NCBI GenBank assembly: GCA_027574665.1
Contig: CM050653.1
Coordinates: forward strand, 11,244,664-11,308,663
Direction of reading: 5' to 3'
From: Rhynochetos jubatus
Taxonomy: Eukaryota > Chordata > Aves > Eurypygiformes > Rhynochetidae
DNA length: 64,000 bases
The position numbers were made by a program, and so were the translations under genes. Shown here in pieces: positions 40,342 to 52,248 of the stretch. How positions within the stretch are numbered: the stretch's first letter is position 1; each line of letters begins with the position of its first letter. Below the pieces are notes generated by a model, which was not told the origin of the DNA, did no database searches, and worked only from the letters and a program-made list of their open reading frames with translations.

Positions 40342-40346
40342 TCTCA
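40342..40346. repeat. Target-site duplication TCTCA (right)
   Basis: It is the partner of 39,778-39,782, directly after the terminal CA of the LTR. Confidence 0.9.
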
Positions 40347-41991
40347 AAATGACAAAATCACTCATTATGATAGAAAAGCATGCAACCATTTGCAGACTGC
40401 ATAATCAGGTCAGCTTTCTATTTTCAGTGCCTCACCAGGACATAACAAACAGTTCTTTCAAATGCAGACCTGGCTACAGTTATTCATTCTTTGGAGCCAG
40501 CCAGGAGAATGGTATCTTAGACACCAGGAGCACCAGTGCTTTAAGGCACATAGCTATGGCAGTGAGCTCTATCTGCCCTTTTTCCTCTACGATGCTCCTC
40601 TTAGTTTCTTGTATGACAGTCCTGTGATTTTCTTCCCATCAAACTAAAGCAAATGGGTTAGGAGACTCATTTATGTGCAATGAAATAGAAAGCAATGGTT
40701 TAAAAGCAATGACCAGTTTACTGTGGCAGTATGTACTCTGTTTGCCTGCCAGGCATCTACCTTACATTTTGCATGAATATACAGTGCTGAGTGTTTTGTG
40801 TAAAGGCTTAACCCCCCCCTCAGACTGATAGCTTACAAAATATTTGGGAAAAAATCTTAGAAAATAAAATACTGACCCAGCTGCAGACAAATGTTTCTAA
40901 TATTTGAAACTACAGATTTGACAAAGGCCACACCAGCATAATGCTGGTCCCTTCCAGGACAATGCCCAGTCAGATGTGAAGGTTTGTGCCTCTGCTGTCT
41001 TCCTTCCTCCCCTGAAGTCCACTTAAGTCCTTCTCTGTGATGAAAGAGGAGTTAAGGGAGCAATATGAAGAATGGTAAGGAAAAGAGATAAAATGAGAAA
41101 AAAATAAGCAAGACACAGCACGGCTGGTGAAAAAACAAAACATTCCTCGCCTGGCCTCTCTTTTCCCTGGTGTGTCCCTGTTGACTCTGCACTTGCTGAT
41201 CTCTCAAGGCAAGCAGGGTCTCAGGTCCTGTCCTCACTTTCCTGGCTGTCACCAACACCACTCCATAACCGACAGAAAATGGATACTACTATCCTCAAGT
41301 ACATGGGCGTATGCTTGTTTTCTTCTCTAAGAACCACTCTCCTGTCTGGTACCGCAGGGGCTGTACAAGTGATGTATATGATTTGAGACCTCTTTCCCGT
41401 TGTGTGAGACAGAAAACTCTCTACAGTTTCCCTGGAATTCAGATTAGGCTCTTACTATATCAGAGAGGTTTATGTCTTCTCACATTAATTTTAGCTTTTA
41501 CAAAAACTTCCCAAAGTAAGAAGTAGGTCCCAGCTCATTTACAACTCAGAACTTCACCAAGCTTTGAAACTTTGTAGAATGAGAGTGATTTATTGAGTTT
41601 GCTAGAAAGAATGGAGTTTCCTGTTCTGATTTGATAAATCCCTTTTGTAAAATATTAAAAGTGGGCTCCTATTTCTCTTTTGTATGCATGCCTGTAAAAA
41701 CAACCACCAAAACTATGAGACTATTTTGCTAGGTTTCAATGTAAACAGAAGAAATGGAACAACTCTAAAGGCCTCGCTCAGGCTATGTTTCCTTGACTTC
41801 TACGAGCTTTAAATTCCCTTTCAATACAGAGATGTAGAGCATGGCCTAACAGAAGATCCAACAGTACTGATGCAAAGGAAATATGAAAGCATAAGGAATC
41901 ATTCATGATTTCTTTTTTTTGGTTTTGACTCTCAGTTACACTTAGAAATTTTGGCATTGCAGGGACTCTTACTGCATTTTACAAAGAGCAT
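40347..41991. other. Intergenic between two ERVL-type insertions
   Basis: About 1.6 kb of host-like unique DNA separates the solo LTR from the next element. The two LTRs have different flanking target sites, so this is not the body of one provirus. No gene was recognised. Confidence 0.6.
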
Positions 41992-42615
41992 TGTGCTGGT
42001 TTTATCTGAGACAACTTTCCTCACAGTAGCTAGTATAAGGCTATGTTCTGGTTGTACTGAGAATATTGATAATATACTGATGATTTTAGTTGTTGCTGAG
42101 TAATGTTTATACCAAGTCAAGGACTTTTTCAGTTTCTGATACTGTACCTGTGTCCCCAGCTTCTTCTCCACAAGAAGCTGGGAGGGCACACAGCCAGGAC
42201 AGCTGACCAAACTGACCAAAGAGATATTTCATTCCATAAACCAATATGCTCAGTAGGTAAGTTCGAGGGTGGGCTGTGGTTCATGCTCTCTCAGGCTTGG
42301 TCTGGCTCTTGGGCTCTCCTGCTCTGGTTCTCACTGCTCAGGGACTGGCTGGGCATCAGTCAGGGGGTGATGAACAGTTGTATAATTTGTTTTCTTTTCC
42401 ATTATTTTAATTGCATATTATTAATATTGATACTATAATTTGTATAGTTAGTATTATTGCTATCATTATTTCATTTATTTTCAATTATTAAATTATTCTT
42501 ATCTCAACTCACGAGTGTGTCTTTTCCTCCAATTCTCTTCGCCATCCCGCTGGGGCAGGAGGGAGGTGAGCGAGTGGCCGTGTGGTACTTCGTTGTTGGC
42601 TGGGATTAATTAACA
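41992..42615 (+). repeat. 5' LTR of the ERVL-type provirus
   Basis: It starts TGTGCTGGTTTT and ends CA before the primer site. It keeps the motifs 'gttgctgag', 'aaggactttttc', 'gccaggacagctgacca', 'ttatctcaactcacgag' and 'gtgagcgagtgg' in the same order as the solo LTR family. An AT-rich block lies in its second half (about 42,400-42,500). About 624 bp. Confidence 0.78.
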
Positions 42616-42623
42616 GTCCTTTT

Positions 42624-42641
42624 TGGTGCACAACGTGGGGC
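42624..42641 (+). other. Retroviral primer-binding-site-like segment
   Basis: TGGTGCACAACGTGGGGC lies about nine bases after the LTR end. It is close to the tRNA-Lys(1,2)-type site TGGCGCCCAACGTGGGGC. The position directly after the LTR and the CAACGTGGGG core support the reading. Confidence 0.65.
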
Positions 42642-45600
42642 TTGAAGTGTTTGAAATAATAAGAGATCGACCAGAGCATACTAAGGGATTTATATCTATT
42701 AACAGTTGTGGGTTACAATATTAGTTTATTTGATTTGCATCATGCTCTTGTCTTTGCCGTACATGTTAAAAATCGGTGTTGGCACTTGCAGGCTGCTGTA
42801 CTGTGCAGTGATGAGTAATGGTTTGCTTGGGAGATTTGGTTTTAGGACACTGACCCTGAGCTTACTGTGGTATCTGAGTTATGTGCTGAAGCTGTTACTG
42901 TACTTTGGGTAGCATCTTGTGGAGACAATTAGCAATTTTACTTCTTCTGAGAGGGTTTTTATGGAGGAAATACAGAGCAGCACCTTTGCTTCCTTTTACC
43001 GTGACGGTTCCTCCTTCATCACAATAACCTTTCAGTATCTTGAATATCCTTGGGTAGTTAAAATACTTCTATTGGTACTTCTTGGGACTATTATTTCAGT
43101 TTTGTCTAAGGTTAGCAAGCAACTTAAAAATATCCTCCAGAGACCTGCCCTGAGGCTGGGTAGTGATGAATGGCAGTGTGTGTGGAATAGAATGGGCAAA
43201 TGCCTTGGGCAGTGGGCACCTCCAGTGGAACTTTATCCCTGAACAAGTGCAGAATCCTGAAAAAGTGGCAAAATATTTGAAATAAGTATGCTGTCACCCT
43301 GGCAGTTCCAAGGAGACACATATCATTCATTGCCATGTGCTGGGGTCTGGCCCATGCCTACCAAGCCTTGTTCAGGACTATTCAGTACCCTCAAAGTGAA
43401 GAGAGGGTCTCTGGATATGACAACACAACACCCAACGTGGGGTACTTTGTTGCTGGCTGGGGTTAAACCACAACAAACATTCGAAATTCTAAACATTTAA
43501 AATGGTTCTCAGGAGGTAACAGAAAGTATTTTTAAATGGCATTGTAACTTGAATTTTCTCAGTCTCTTTGCCTATGTACCATGTTTAATGATTTGACATC
43601 TGTTCATGGCCTAAAAAAAGTATATGTGAGTTTTTAAACTTGTACTGTTCTATCTCTATTTAGATATCTCATTACCCCAATTTTCATGGCCTTAATAAAT
43701 GAGAGATGGATACACTATCACTTATGTTCTGAACAAGATGTTGGAAGATCCCTTTCATTGCCCCTTCCCTAAATTGCGGTCATACTAACTTACAACTTGT
43801 GCTTTCTAAATGCTAGCACAAATAATATTTAGATTGTCTGAAAATAAGAATTATTTTACAAAATTAAACTGCAGAATAGAAAAAGATCAGTAATATCTCT
43901 GTGTAACAGAAATGATCAGTATGATGTCTTCTGTTGTTCCATTAAAAGATTCACACATATGCTCCTGTAAACCATAGTCATATTGAGCAATAGTCTTTTG
44001 AGTGCAGACGGCTTCTACGTTTCTCATATGACAAAAAAACCAGTAGAGTTTCACTATCCCCTCTCTCTTTCATAGTACCACAGGAGGAATACTATGTAAT
44101 AATGCCAGGCATCTTCATTATAAGCCTCAATGTAAAAAATATGTAATTTGTTAGATGAAATCTGTCATAGCTGTTTCCTTTCCAGGGCAGCTCTAAAGAA
44201 AAGTTGAATCAATTCTATTTAGCCATTTTTAATATCCGAGAGAGACAAAAATGAGTATGTGACAGCTGTTGCTATTACTACAGGCCTTACTTTTTTAGTT
44301 TCAATTTTTCACAATGTTTTTCTAAAAAATAGGATATAAGGAGCATAAGGTTGTATTAACTTTTCTGACTTACAAAACTTATTTTTATATTTTTACCATT
44401 TTTAATTATGTTAATTAAGACAGGTTGTATGTGTATGCTTAAAAAATTATTTAGATATTATTTTGCTTGCTAACTCAAACATGCCTTGACAAGTTTAATA
44501 AGCCATTTTAGAAGTAGAATTTCCTAAATGCGTGAAAATCATGGGCCTTCAATACACAAAACATGTTTTTCAATATTTTTAAATGTATGTTATGATGAAA
44601 ACTAAATAGTAAACAATCATATTAATGTTTTTCACACACAAACAGGCACTAGACATGATGTATTTAACTAATAATTGCATACTGTATTTCCACTAATGCC
44701 CATTCAAATCCATCTCTCATAGCTTGCTAGGCACATAGTGTCTTTGCAGTTTGTTAACACTAGTAGTAACAAAATTATTTGTTTAGGGCAATGTTTATGG
44801 GAATGCTGCTTTGATTTCAGAGTTTTTTTGTAATTTTTTTTTAAGAATAACTGGACTCATGTATATTTCTATAAGTTGGAGTATGTAGGTAGTACAAATA
44901 AAGTCTATATTGATAAACTAAGCAGTGCTAAGGTCCAAGCACAGGCACTGGCATGTGGTCACCAATTTTGTTAAATGGGTAACACAGTTTCAGAAGAAAA
45001 AAAGAAAGCCAAACAGGACTCTAAGGCAGTACAGGCCAGACCCTGTTCCCAACAGACTGTTCAGATGGGAACTTTGTATTTTGGAGGTAACAGAACTAGC
45101 CACCTGAATGTAAGCCATGTAGTGTAGGTTGGTATCAGGGCTAGATAATAGCCAGGGACACATTTCATTTACTATTCAGACAGTGTTGTTGCTCATGATC
45201 AAAATACTAACCCGAACTTCTAATAAGAATTTTACGGAGGGAATTTTATTCTTACATTTTATTCTTCACTACCTCCTTCTGAAGCCTCAGCTATGACAAT
45301 TTCATTTAGCTTCTCAACAGTGTCCATATACACTATCTAAACCTTAAGTCAATGGTATAACAACTTTCCTGTAGACTTACTGCTTCAAATATAGCAAAGG
45401 CTTTTTGGTTTTAATTTGGTTTTCAACTCCTGATTTCTCCTGTAATCCATTCTACTTTACCTTACTTATTGCAACAATATCCTCCTTTCATTAACTACAC
45501 AAGTTCATGTTCAACTAATTATGCAGCATGACCACCAGCTCCTTTCAGAGTTACTAAACTACTGAGTCATGTCATACACCCTCTAGCCTTATAAATCCGG

Positions 45601-46276
45601 TCTGTGTTCTTTGTTTCTGGAAGGAAGAATGACTTTTTCTTAAGGATGTGTTCACCTGTGAGAAAGGTTGGAAGCTTTCTTTGTAACACTTTTGGCAGCT
45701 TGTGAGCTTCCCAGTTTTTGAAGTCTTTTTTATGTTTTTTTCGGTATCATATTTGATCATACAATTGATAATACAATTACATTGGTGTCATATATAATGA
45801 GTTCAGGTTTGACTTTTGCGCTCCCAGGAATGCTAAGCTAGAACTCAAGAGTAGAATTTTGTCAGTCTGTATTATGCCATTTAAATCTAGTAGCTGAGAC
45901 AGAAATAATCCAGACTCTAATCCTCCAAAGGTATGTCTCCTTCTCATTCTTCGTTTCCATGAAGACATGCAGACAAACTGCCACCATCACTTCATGGCAA
46001 GTTAATTGCTTACAAATAGCTCCTACCTCCCCACGTTCCCTGAGCCCGAGTTCCACGGGACTGAACGAAAATGCTTGCAAATCGTACAATTTAACAATTC
46101 AATTAATGTTCTGCAAAGATTTTGTAGATTATATTTTTTCCCTATGGACACCATGTTTGAAAATAGTGTGCATAGATGTGTTATGATTTGTCTTTTTTTA
46201 CCATCAGGGGTACTTGAATGTGTTCATTGTGGTAATGGAAAGGCTAGCACTTTGACTGCTAGCACTAGTGTCACCT

Positions 46277-46290
46277 GCCACCTAGGTGGC
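46277..46290. repeat. 14-bp perfect palindrome
   Basis: GCCACCTAGGTGGC is fully self-complementary, and a CACCTG E-box overlaps its left edge at 46,272-46,277. GCTAGCACT occurs twice just upstream. It could bind a dimeric factor or be chance. Confidence 0.6.
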
Positions 46291-47654
46291 CTTACTAGCC
46301 AGTAAATCTAAATGTGGGTACAAATCTTGGACACTTGACCCCAGAACTCACATACATTAAGAAGCATAGCAGCCACAGTGTTACCATGTACTACTACTCT
46401 GAGTTCATTCACTAGTCACTAAATTCCTAGGGGAGGAAAGATTTTACTGTTATAATCCTTGCTTGAACATGATACTCATATACATTGGACGGTACTTCCA
46501 ACTCAACAGAAAGGGTTAATTTGCCTCCTGGTGTCTCCCTACATGTATATAAAATACTTTGAGATGGTTCAGTCTAAGTCCTCTGGCTGTTTGCAAAAAA
46601 AAAAAAAATTACTTTTGTCTTGGTCACAGGAGGGGTTTGGGTTGGGGTTTTTACCTCCTAACATTCATGACCACCTGTTGGAGTGATCTTGAGTCCTTTC
46701 ATTTCCAGAAGACATATATTATATTTTTTATTCCTCATACGTATGTTGTGCACTGCCACCTTATATGCTCACAGTTCAGTACTAGGAAGCAAATAGAACT
46801 TCAGAAGTAAATTGTCACCTTCTCAGGAATCTAATTGATTCAATGTTTTGTCAAAAATCTCTGCAAAGTTTTCTTAAGGTCATAAATTAGTCCAGGGAAA
46901 GAATTCAAATATAGGCTTTTCTGTGAGTTGATTTGTCCTGGTTTTATATTATCAAGCACTACAAATTTAATTCTAAAATGCAGCATATTAAATAAGAGGA
47001 CTGGAGGGAAATCTGCCCCCTTTTCAAATTAAGAATCCATTTTGCATTTCAATCACTTTCCCAATAATAATATGATTAGTTATTACAATTCTTTGCTTCT
47101 TAATGTTTACTGCAGGACCCCCTTTGAATTTTTTGTAAACTTCTTGCAACTTCCTGAGCTTTCATCAGCAGAACTGTATTGTTCTCTACCATGTGTACCC
47201 CTTACCATTTTGCAACTTTTCTGAATAGCATTAGAAAAATAGTGTTGAATATAAGACTAGTATGATTATGTAACACCAATTCCATTGATTCATTTTCCAA
47301 ATACAATTCCTTCTGGCCTTGGTATTTTACAATTTTTCTACTTATTTCACCCATAGATTTCAGAACTAACACTATGCTTTATTTTTGTTTAAAAAGTCAC
47401 GTAGAAATTGCTTAGACTCCAATACGGTATCGACACTTCAAGTTTAGCTTGATCTTATGCAATGCAGAGTATTTCTACTAGTCCAAAACTAGTGTTGCTG
47501 CATCTTTTTGAGGAGTCAAGCTAAGGATGTCTTAAGTCCTGTGTAACCACATCTCACAGAATGGAGACTGGAAGGAATCAGAGAAAAAATTATTTGGAGT
47601 TCCAATGATTTGGAAATCCTGCTTGGTCCAGAGCAAAAGAAGTTACCTATGTTC

Positions 47655-47725
47655 CTATCCCAGCGTTACTGAAGTCAACGGGAGTCTTTCCAGAGACTTC
47701 AGTGGGCTTCATAGGCTCTGCCCAG
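47655..47725. repeat. Possible degenerate amniote palindromic repeat (MITE-like)
   Basis: ACTGAAGTC and its exact complement GACTTCAGT flank AACGGGAGTCTTTCCAGA. This resembles the same old repeat suspected at 25,810-25,872 ('gaagtcaatgggagt...cattgacttcaatggg'). The two copies share the 'ggagt.ttt' centre. The family assignment is from memory. Confidence 0.45.
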
Positions 47726-48168
47726 GCTCTGCTCCTCTGGTTGCAATTCTGCATACAGTAACAAGATTCAGAGCTTGAATAAAGGAAACAGGAGCATTTT
47801 ATACACATGAAACGTTACAGTTTTAACCACAGTTTTTAAACTGCAAACATGAAAGAGTGGTTGCAGAATTGGTGGCTGTAGCCTGTTCCCTTCATCGGTC
47901 TATATTTGCTGAGGGAAATATTAAATGGCTGAGATGGTCCAAGGAAAATTAAATAAGCGGAAGTGTTTTCGAGACACAAGCAGTCTTTAGAGAAGGAATG
48001 TGCATACTCCCTAACCATGTGCAGTGGGTTTTTTTCTAAATAAAACAAACCCCACAACTCTTATTTAATTGGCACTTAAGCAGGATTCCCTAGATCTCTA
48101 ATGACTTATAGGAGAAAGAAGGAAGTATGTCTGTCCCAACACGTTGGTGAAATGCTAAACCATTCAGA

Positions 48169-48206
48169 GGCAACTGTATTTCCGAAGTGAATGCAATACA
48201 GTTGCC
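48169..48206. repeat. Perfect 12-bp inverted repeat with 14-nt loop
   Basis: GGCAACTGTATT at 48,169-48,180 and its exact complement at 48,195-48,206. The total length is below that of a microRNA hairpin, and pairing does not continue outward. Confidence 0.88.
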
Positions 48207-50780
48207 ATCGAAAAGGGAAAACCTTCACATAAATAACTGAGATGAAAAGTAGCATGACCTAGAGATAAGAACTGAAATATGGGGATGATAAATCTTTCCT
48301 CTTATATTAACAAACGAACAAAATTAGCACTAGTCCAGCACTAGGAAGAGGCTATAAAACATGCAAATACTAGAAATGAAATACGTGGATTTATTTCTCA
48401 GTGTGAAAAAATTAGTAAGTGCAGGTATCAAACACAAAATGTATTATCATCAGTATTGTCCTGAGTGACACATAGATACAGATCAGCATGACAAATCTGA
48501 TTATTTTTATTTCTGTATTCAGGATTGAGGAAATTCAGTGGAACTTTTTTAATTCAGCCATTTGACATATTCAATGTTATGATTCCAATGGTAACAGTAT
48601 TTTAGTTACCCTGCTAATAGCTAACCATGACTTTTGAATAGTATGCCTGCTAAATTTAGAAGATATGTCAAAAAGCCACATTATTCTTATTAAAGTTAAT
48701 AGGTTGTTAATAAATTCTTTTTTTAATGAGAAATCTTTGAAGTGATTGCCTTGCCATCTGCTGAACATAATGCATATTAGCTACAATAAATAGACAAATA
48801 TATAAATAATATCCATTACTTGTGAATTACACATAATATGTATCCTACATGACATGTAACATCAAATAATATACAATCTATTTGTCCCAGCACTCTTTTA
48901 AATCCCATCATTTCAAACAGTCCCAGTGTATAAGTTCCACTTTGCTTAACTTGTCATGGCATCCTCTTCCAATTCCGTCACTGTAAGAAGGTTGTTAGTG
49001 ATAGGACAATTAGACTTGAATATTACAATTGGTTTTGAGGAGGTGATTCCTTACAGAATGGAACAAAAATTAAATCGGTGATACTGGATCAAAATGAATT
49101 TATCTTATCCAACATATTATCTTTAACTCTGGATAATAGAAGATGTTTTCAAATAAGGGCTCAGAACCACAGAATGGCAGATGTGGATTTTTTTTCTTCC
49201 TACATTACCTTTCATCTTGACCATAATGGTTCAAAACTGACACAAACGTTGCTATTAGTTATGCCTATCCTGCACAGCCAGTGATATCTCTAGGAGGTTT
49301 ATTCAAGCTGCAGATGACACCAGGATACATCAAAGCTGCAAGCACGTCAAGATGGCTTCATGCCAGGCCAGCTTCAGTCTGGTGGGGATCTTTAGCTCCA
49401 GCAATGTGTTAGATTTGAGAGCAGCTCCGTTCCAGAAACAATTTTGCCTCTTTTGCGTAGCATCACAACTGGCATAATAAGCTATGTGAGACTGGAGCTA
49501 ATGCCATGCAAAACACTGTATTCCTGGAAATTGGAGCTGGGGAAAAAGCTGTAGAGAGCCGCAGCTGGGTAGCTCTGCATGTGATCAGCTTGGGTCCAGC
49601 AAGGCTTATTAGCTTCAGTTCAGTACTAGTGATAACACATTATCATTTTCAGAAACATTTGGATGTCTCTGCTCTATACACGACAGAAGTCTGTTTACTG
49701 GAAAGGCTTATTAATCTCAAACAAGTGCCACATGAATGCATAGACCCAGCCTGGGTCCAGCACTACGTCGGAGCTAAGAAGCTAACTTTGAACGTGGAAG
49801 GCTTTGAAGCGCAGGGTAGAGACAGGCAATTTCTGCAATAATTAGCTCAGATCCAGTACTGGACCAAATCTGGTCAAGCCCAGCTTGTCATGAACTGACT
49901 CAGTGCAAAGGCACTTGGACATGTCTGCATGCCCCTTGCGCGTGCTGCAATACCTCACTTTTCATGTGTTTCCACTGTCTAGGGATGACAGACCCCACTT
50001 ACCTTAAATATAGGATATCTTTTACTTATTATTTGCTATGCTGGCATTTAATATGATGCACAATGTAATTAATATGTCCCTGCAATTGTGACATTCACAA
50101 TGTCTCCTTATATAAAAACACGAGTTTTGTAATTATTTTAATAACAAAAGGTACTAGTTATTTCCTTATAGTCATAGCTGGTTTTCTGGCAAATGATATA
50201 TCTGCAGTCACTGCATCCTCATAAAATAACAATAGATCCTGTTCCAGTCTAAAAGCAAATGAAAGTTTTGTGTATTTATTTTGCATAAATATTAATTATT
50301 TAAGTATTACACCAAGACTGTGCCAACCTGTGTGAGAGAAATTTGATGTACACTTGGAAGCAGACGTTAAAACTTTTTTTCATGTTACATGTTATGGCAC
50401 CTGCTCTCGTGTGGAAAATACAGTAGCTAGATGACACAAAGTATCAAACCAGTACAAACTTACTCTGTGGTTGTTTTTAATTAGTAAAAAATATGGAGTT
50501 CAGTTTCCTTTGGCAGACTCTGTGTTGAATCAGGCATACAGTTTTCATGAAGCATAATGCTGGTGTAAACACATGTCATGTCATATGTCATAAACATATG
50601 CCAGTTTACTCACAGGTAAACTTTTTAGGATAAACCTCTATTCCCAGTTGTTCATAAAAATGTAAAGAGAGAACAGAGTGAAAAAACCCACATTTTGCAT
50701 CTTAATCTATATCTATACTTGGTGGGCTTTTCTGGTTTTGTTATTACAGTTATTATACCCATAATGTACTCACACATGTA

Positions 50781-50845
50781 AGTACTGGCCACTGAGGGTC
50801 AGCCCAAAGATCCACCTTCCCCCACAATGTCCTGTCTTCAACAAA
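50781..50845. repeat. Possible ancient interspersed repeat fragment
   Basis: 'gtactggccactgagggtca' followed by 'cccaaagatccacctt' and 'tgtcctgtcttcaaca' resembles a phrase common in reptile repeats ('ggtcagaccaaaggtccatctagcccagtatcctgtcttc'). It is short and eroded. I do not know the family with certainty. Confidence 0.35.
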
Positions 50846-51814
50846 CAAATCAGAACTTCTTTAGAAATTCTGTCTGTACTTCTCCTCCCATCTTTTTATT
50901 TGTACCCTTACTTTCTCAAGCCCCACCAAGTCACACAATTCCTCAGCAAGCTCCTCTGAGCATTGTGGCTAGCTAGCACTGGACAGCCTGTCTGCAGGGC
51001 CAGGGAAACAGCAAGGAGAAGGAAGGATCCTGGCTGCTGTGGGGTCTACTTTAATCCTCACTGTGTCAAGCCTGCAAGGACAGCACCTCTGGGTGGCATG
51101 CACTCATACCTCAGACAGCATTGTGGTGCAGCACGCATTGTTGGGGTTCTCTGTTCTGTCCCCGCCTCTTCAGCCTGATATTTTCTTTCCAATGCCTGGG
51201 GAAAAAAGGAACAGCATAAGCGTTTTCCTAAGACTCTCCCATCCTCCAGCTGGTTCAGCTCAGTAGATTTCCTGAGCCTGTTGTTATTAAGGCTTTGTTC
51301 CCCTCCCCCCAGCTTTCCAAATTAAATGCATTGCTGAGATTTTTACTGCACAGAAAACTATGTTGCTAAACTTTGTTCTGATGAAAAATTTACACTAATT
51401 TTCTGCATTAATACTTCTATGATCATAACACAGCAGACCTGCCTCTCAGGAAACACATTTGCATCATTTTTGTTTCAGTGCGGCTGGGAGCGGAGCACAC
51501 ACTGAAGTGGGTTGGTACCAACAGCAAGAGACAACGCTTTTACAAAGCCAGATAAAGACCTGAACACACAGTGGGTGGGTTTGGCTCACCCAGGAAGACA
51601 ACAGAAAGTGCTGGAGAAGGCTGGGCTGTGCAGTCATTAGGCTAGCACAAGCCCCACCGGGAAGAGGACACAACACTCCCTGCTCTACTAAGGGCAGCAT
51701 TCAACTGATATTTTCACAGTCCCAAGCTGGGTGCCCAGAATGCGCCAGCGTGTACTGGCTCACCTGTGTGTTTGACGGTTGTACCACTGAACCAAAAGAA
51801 TAGCTGAGAGAGAG

Positions 51815-52248
51815 AAGGCTGAGAGAATTGGGCTTGAAGGCTGAGAGAATTGGGCTTGTTCAGCCTGGAGAAGAGAAGGCTCCAGGGAGATCTTATCACA
51901 GCCTTCCAGTACCTGAAGGGGGCCTACAAGGAAGCTGGCGGGGGGGGGGGGGGGGACTTTTTACAAAGGCCTGTAGTGACAGGACAAGGGGTAATGGGTT
52001 TAAATTGAAAGCAGGGAGATTTAGATTAAATATCAGGAAGAAATTCTTCACAGAGAGGGTTCTGAGGCACTGGCACTGGTTGCCTAGAGAAGCTGTGGAT
52101 GCCCCATCCCTGGGAGTGTTCAAGGTCAGGCTGGATGAGGCTTTGAGCAACCTGGTCTAGTGGAGGGTGTCCCTGCCCATGGCAGGGGGGTTGGGACTAG
52201 ATGATCTTTAAGGTCCCTTCCAACCCAAACCATTCTGTGATTCTGTGG
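51815..52248 (+). repeat. CR1 LINE 3' region, about 430 bp
   Basis: Collinear CR1 blocks in order: 'gggcttgttcagcctggag', 'ctccagggagatcttatc', 'gccttccagtacctgaaggg', 'ggacaaggggtaatgggttt', 'cttcacagagagggttctga', 'gatgccccatccctgggag', 'tgatctttaaggtccctt' and the tail ATTCTGTGATTCTGTGG. It is 5'-truncated, with no intact frame. The first 22 bp are tandemly duplicated (51,815-51,836 and 51,837-51,858), and a 16-G run replaces normal sequence at 51,940-51,955. Little erosion elsewhere makes it one of the younger CR1 copies here. Confidence 0.95.

Larger units (their letters stand above)
41992..43475 (+). mobile_element. Broken, much shortened ERVL-type provirus
   Basis: Fossil provirus on the + strand, about 1.5 kb against the several kilobases of a full element. 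Its parts are a 5' LTR (about 41,992-42,615), a primer-binding-site-like segment (42,624-42,641), an internal leader and gag-start region up to about 43,420 that I recognise from avian ERVL-like elements, and the last few tens of bases of a 3' LTR ending in CA at 43,475. The flanking five bases on the two sides agree at four of five positions, as expected for an old target duplication. It is broken, with most of the coding interior absent. The 5' LTR is more diverged from the usual bird consensus than the solo LTR at 39.8 kb, which suggests an older or different subfamily. Confidence 0.8.
43476..51814. other. Intergenic, no gene recognised
   Basis: Eight kilobases of AT-rich unique DNA. It contains palindromes at 46,277-46,290 and 48,169-48,206 and two possible ancient repeat remnants (about 47.66 and 50.78 kb). 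A stretch at about 49.28-49.93 kb is somewhat richer in G and C than its surroundings, but I recognise neither a gene nor a repeat in it. Open frames are 111 codons or less and unfamiliar. A weak CR1-like similarity at 47,554-47,610 was not strong enough to call. Confidence 0.5.

Noticed and set aside
47554-47610. CR1-like tail 'tcacagaatggagactggaaggaatc'
   Set aside because: Partial resemblance to a reverse-strand CR1 3' end, but the following conserved blocks are missing. Too weak to annotate.
49165-49190. 'accacagaatggcagatg' as a CR1 tail
   Set aside because: Only a few bases match and no collinear CR1 blocks follow.
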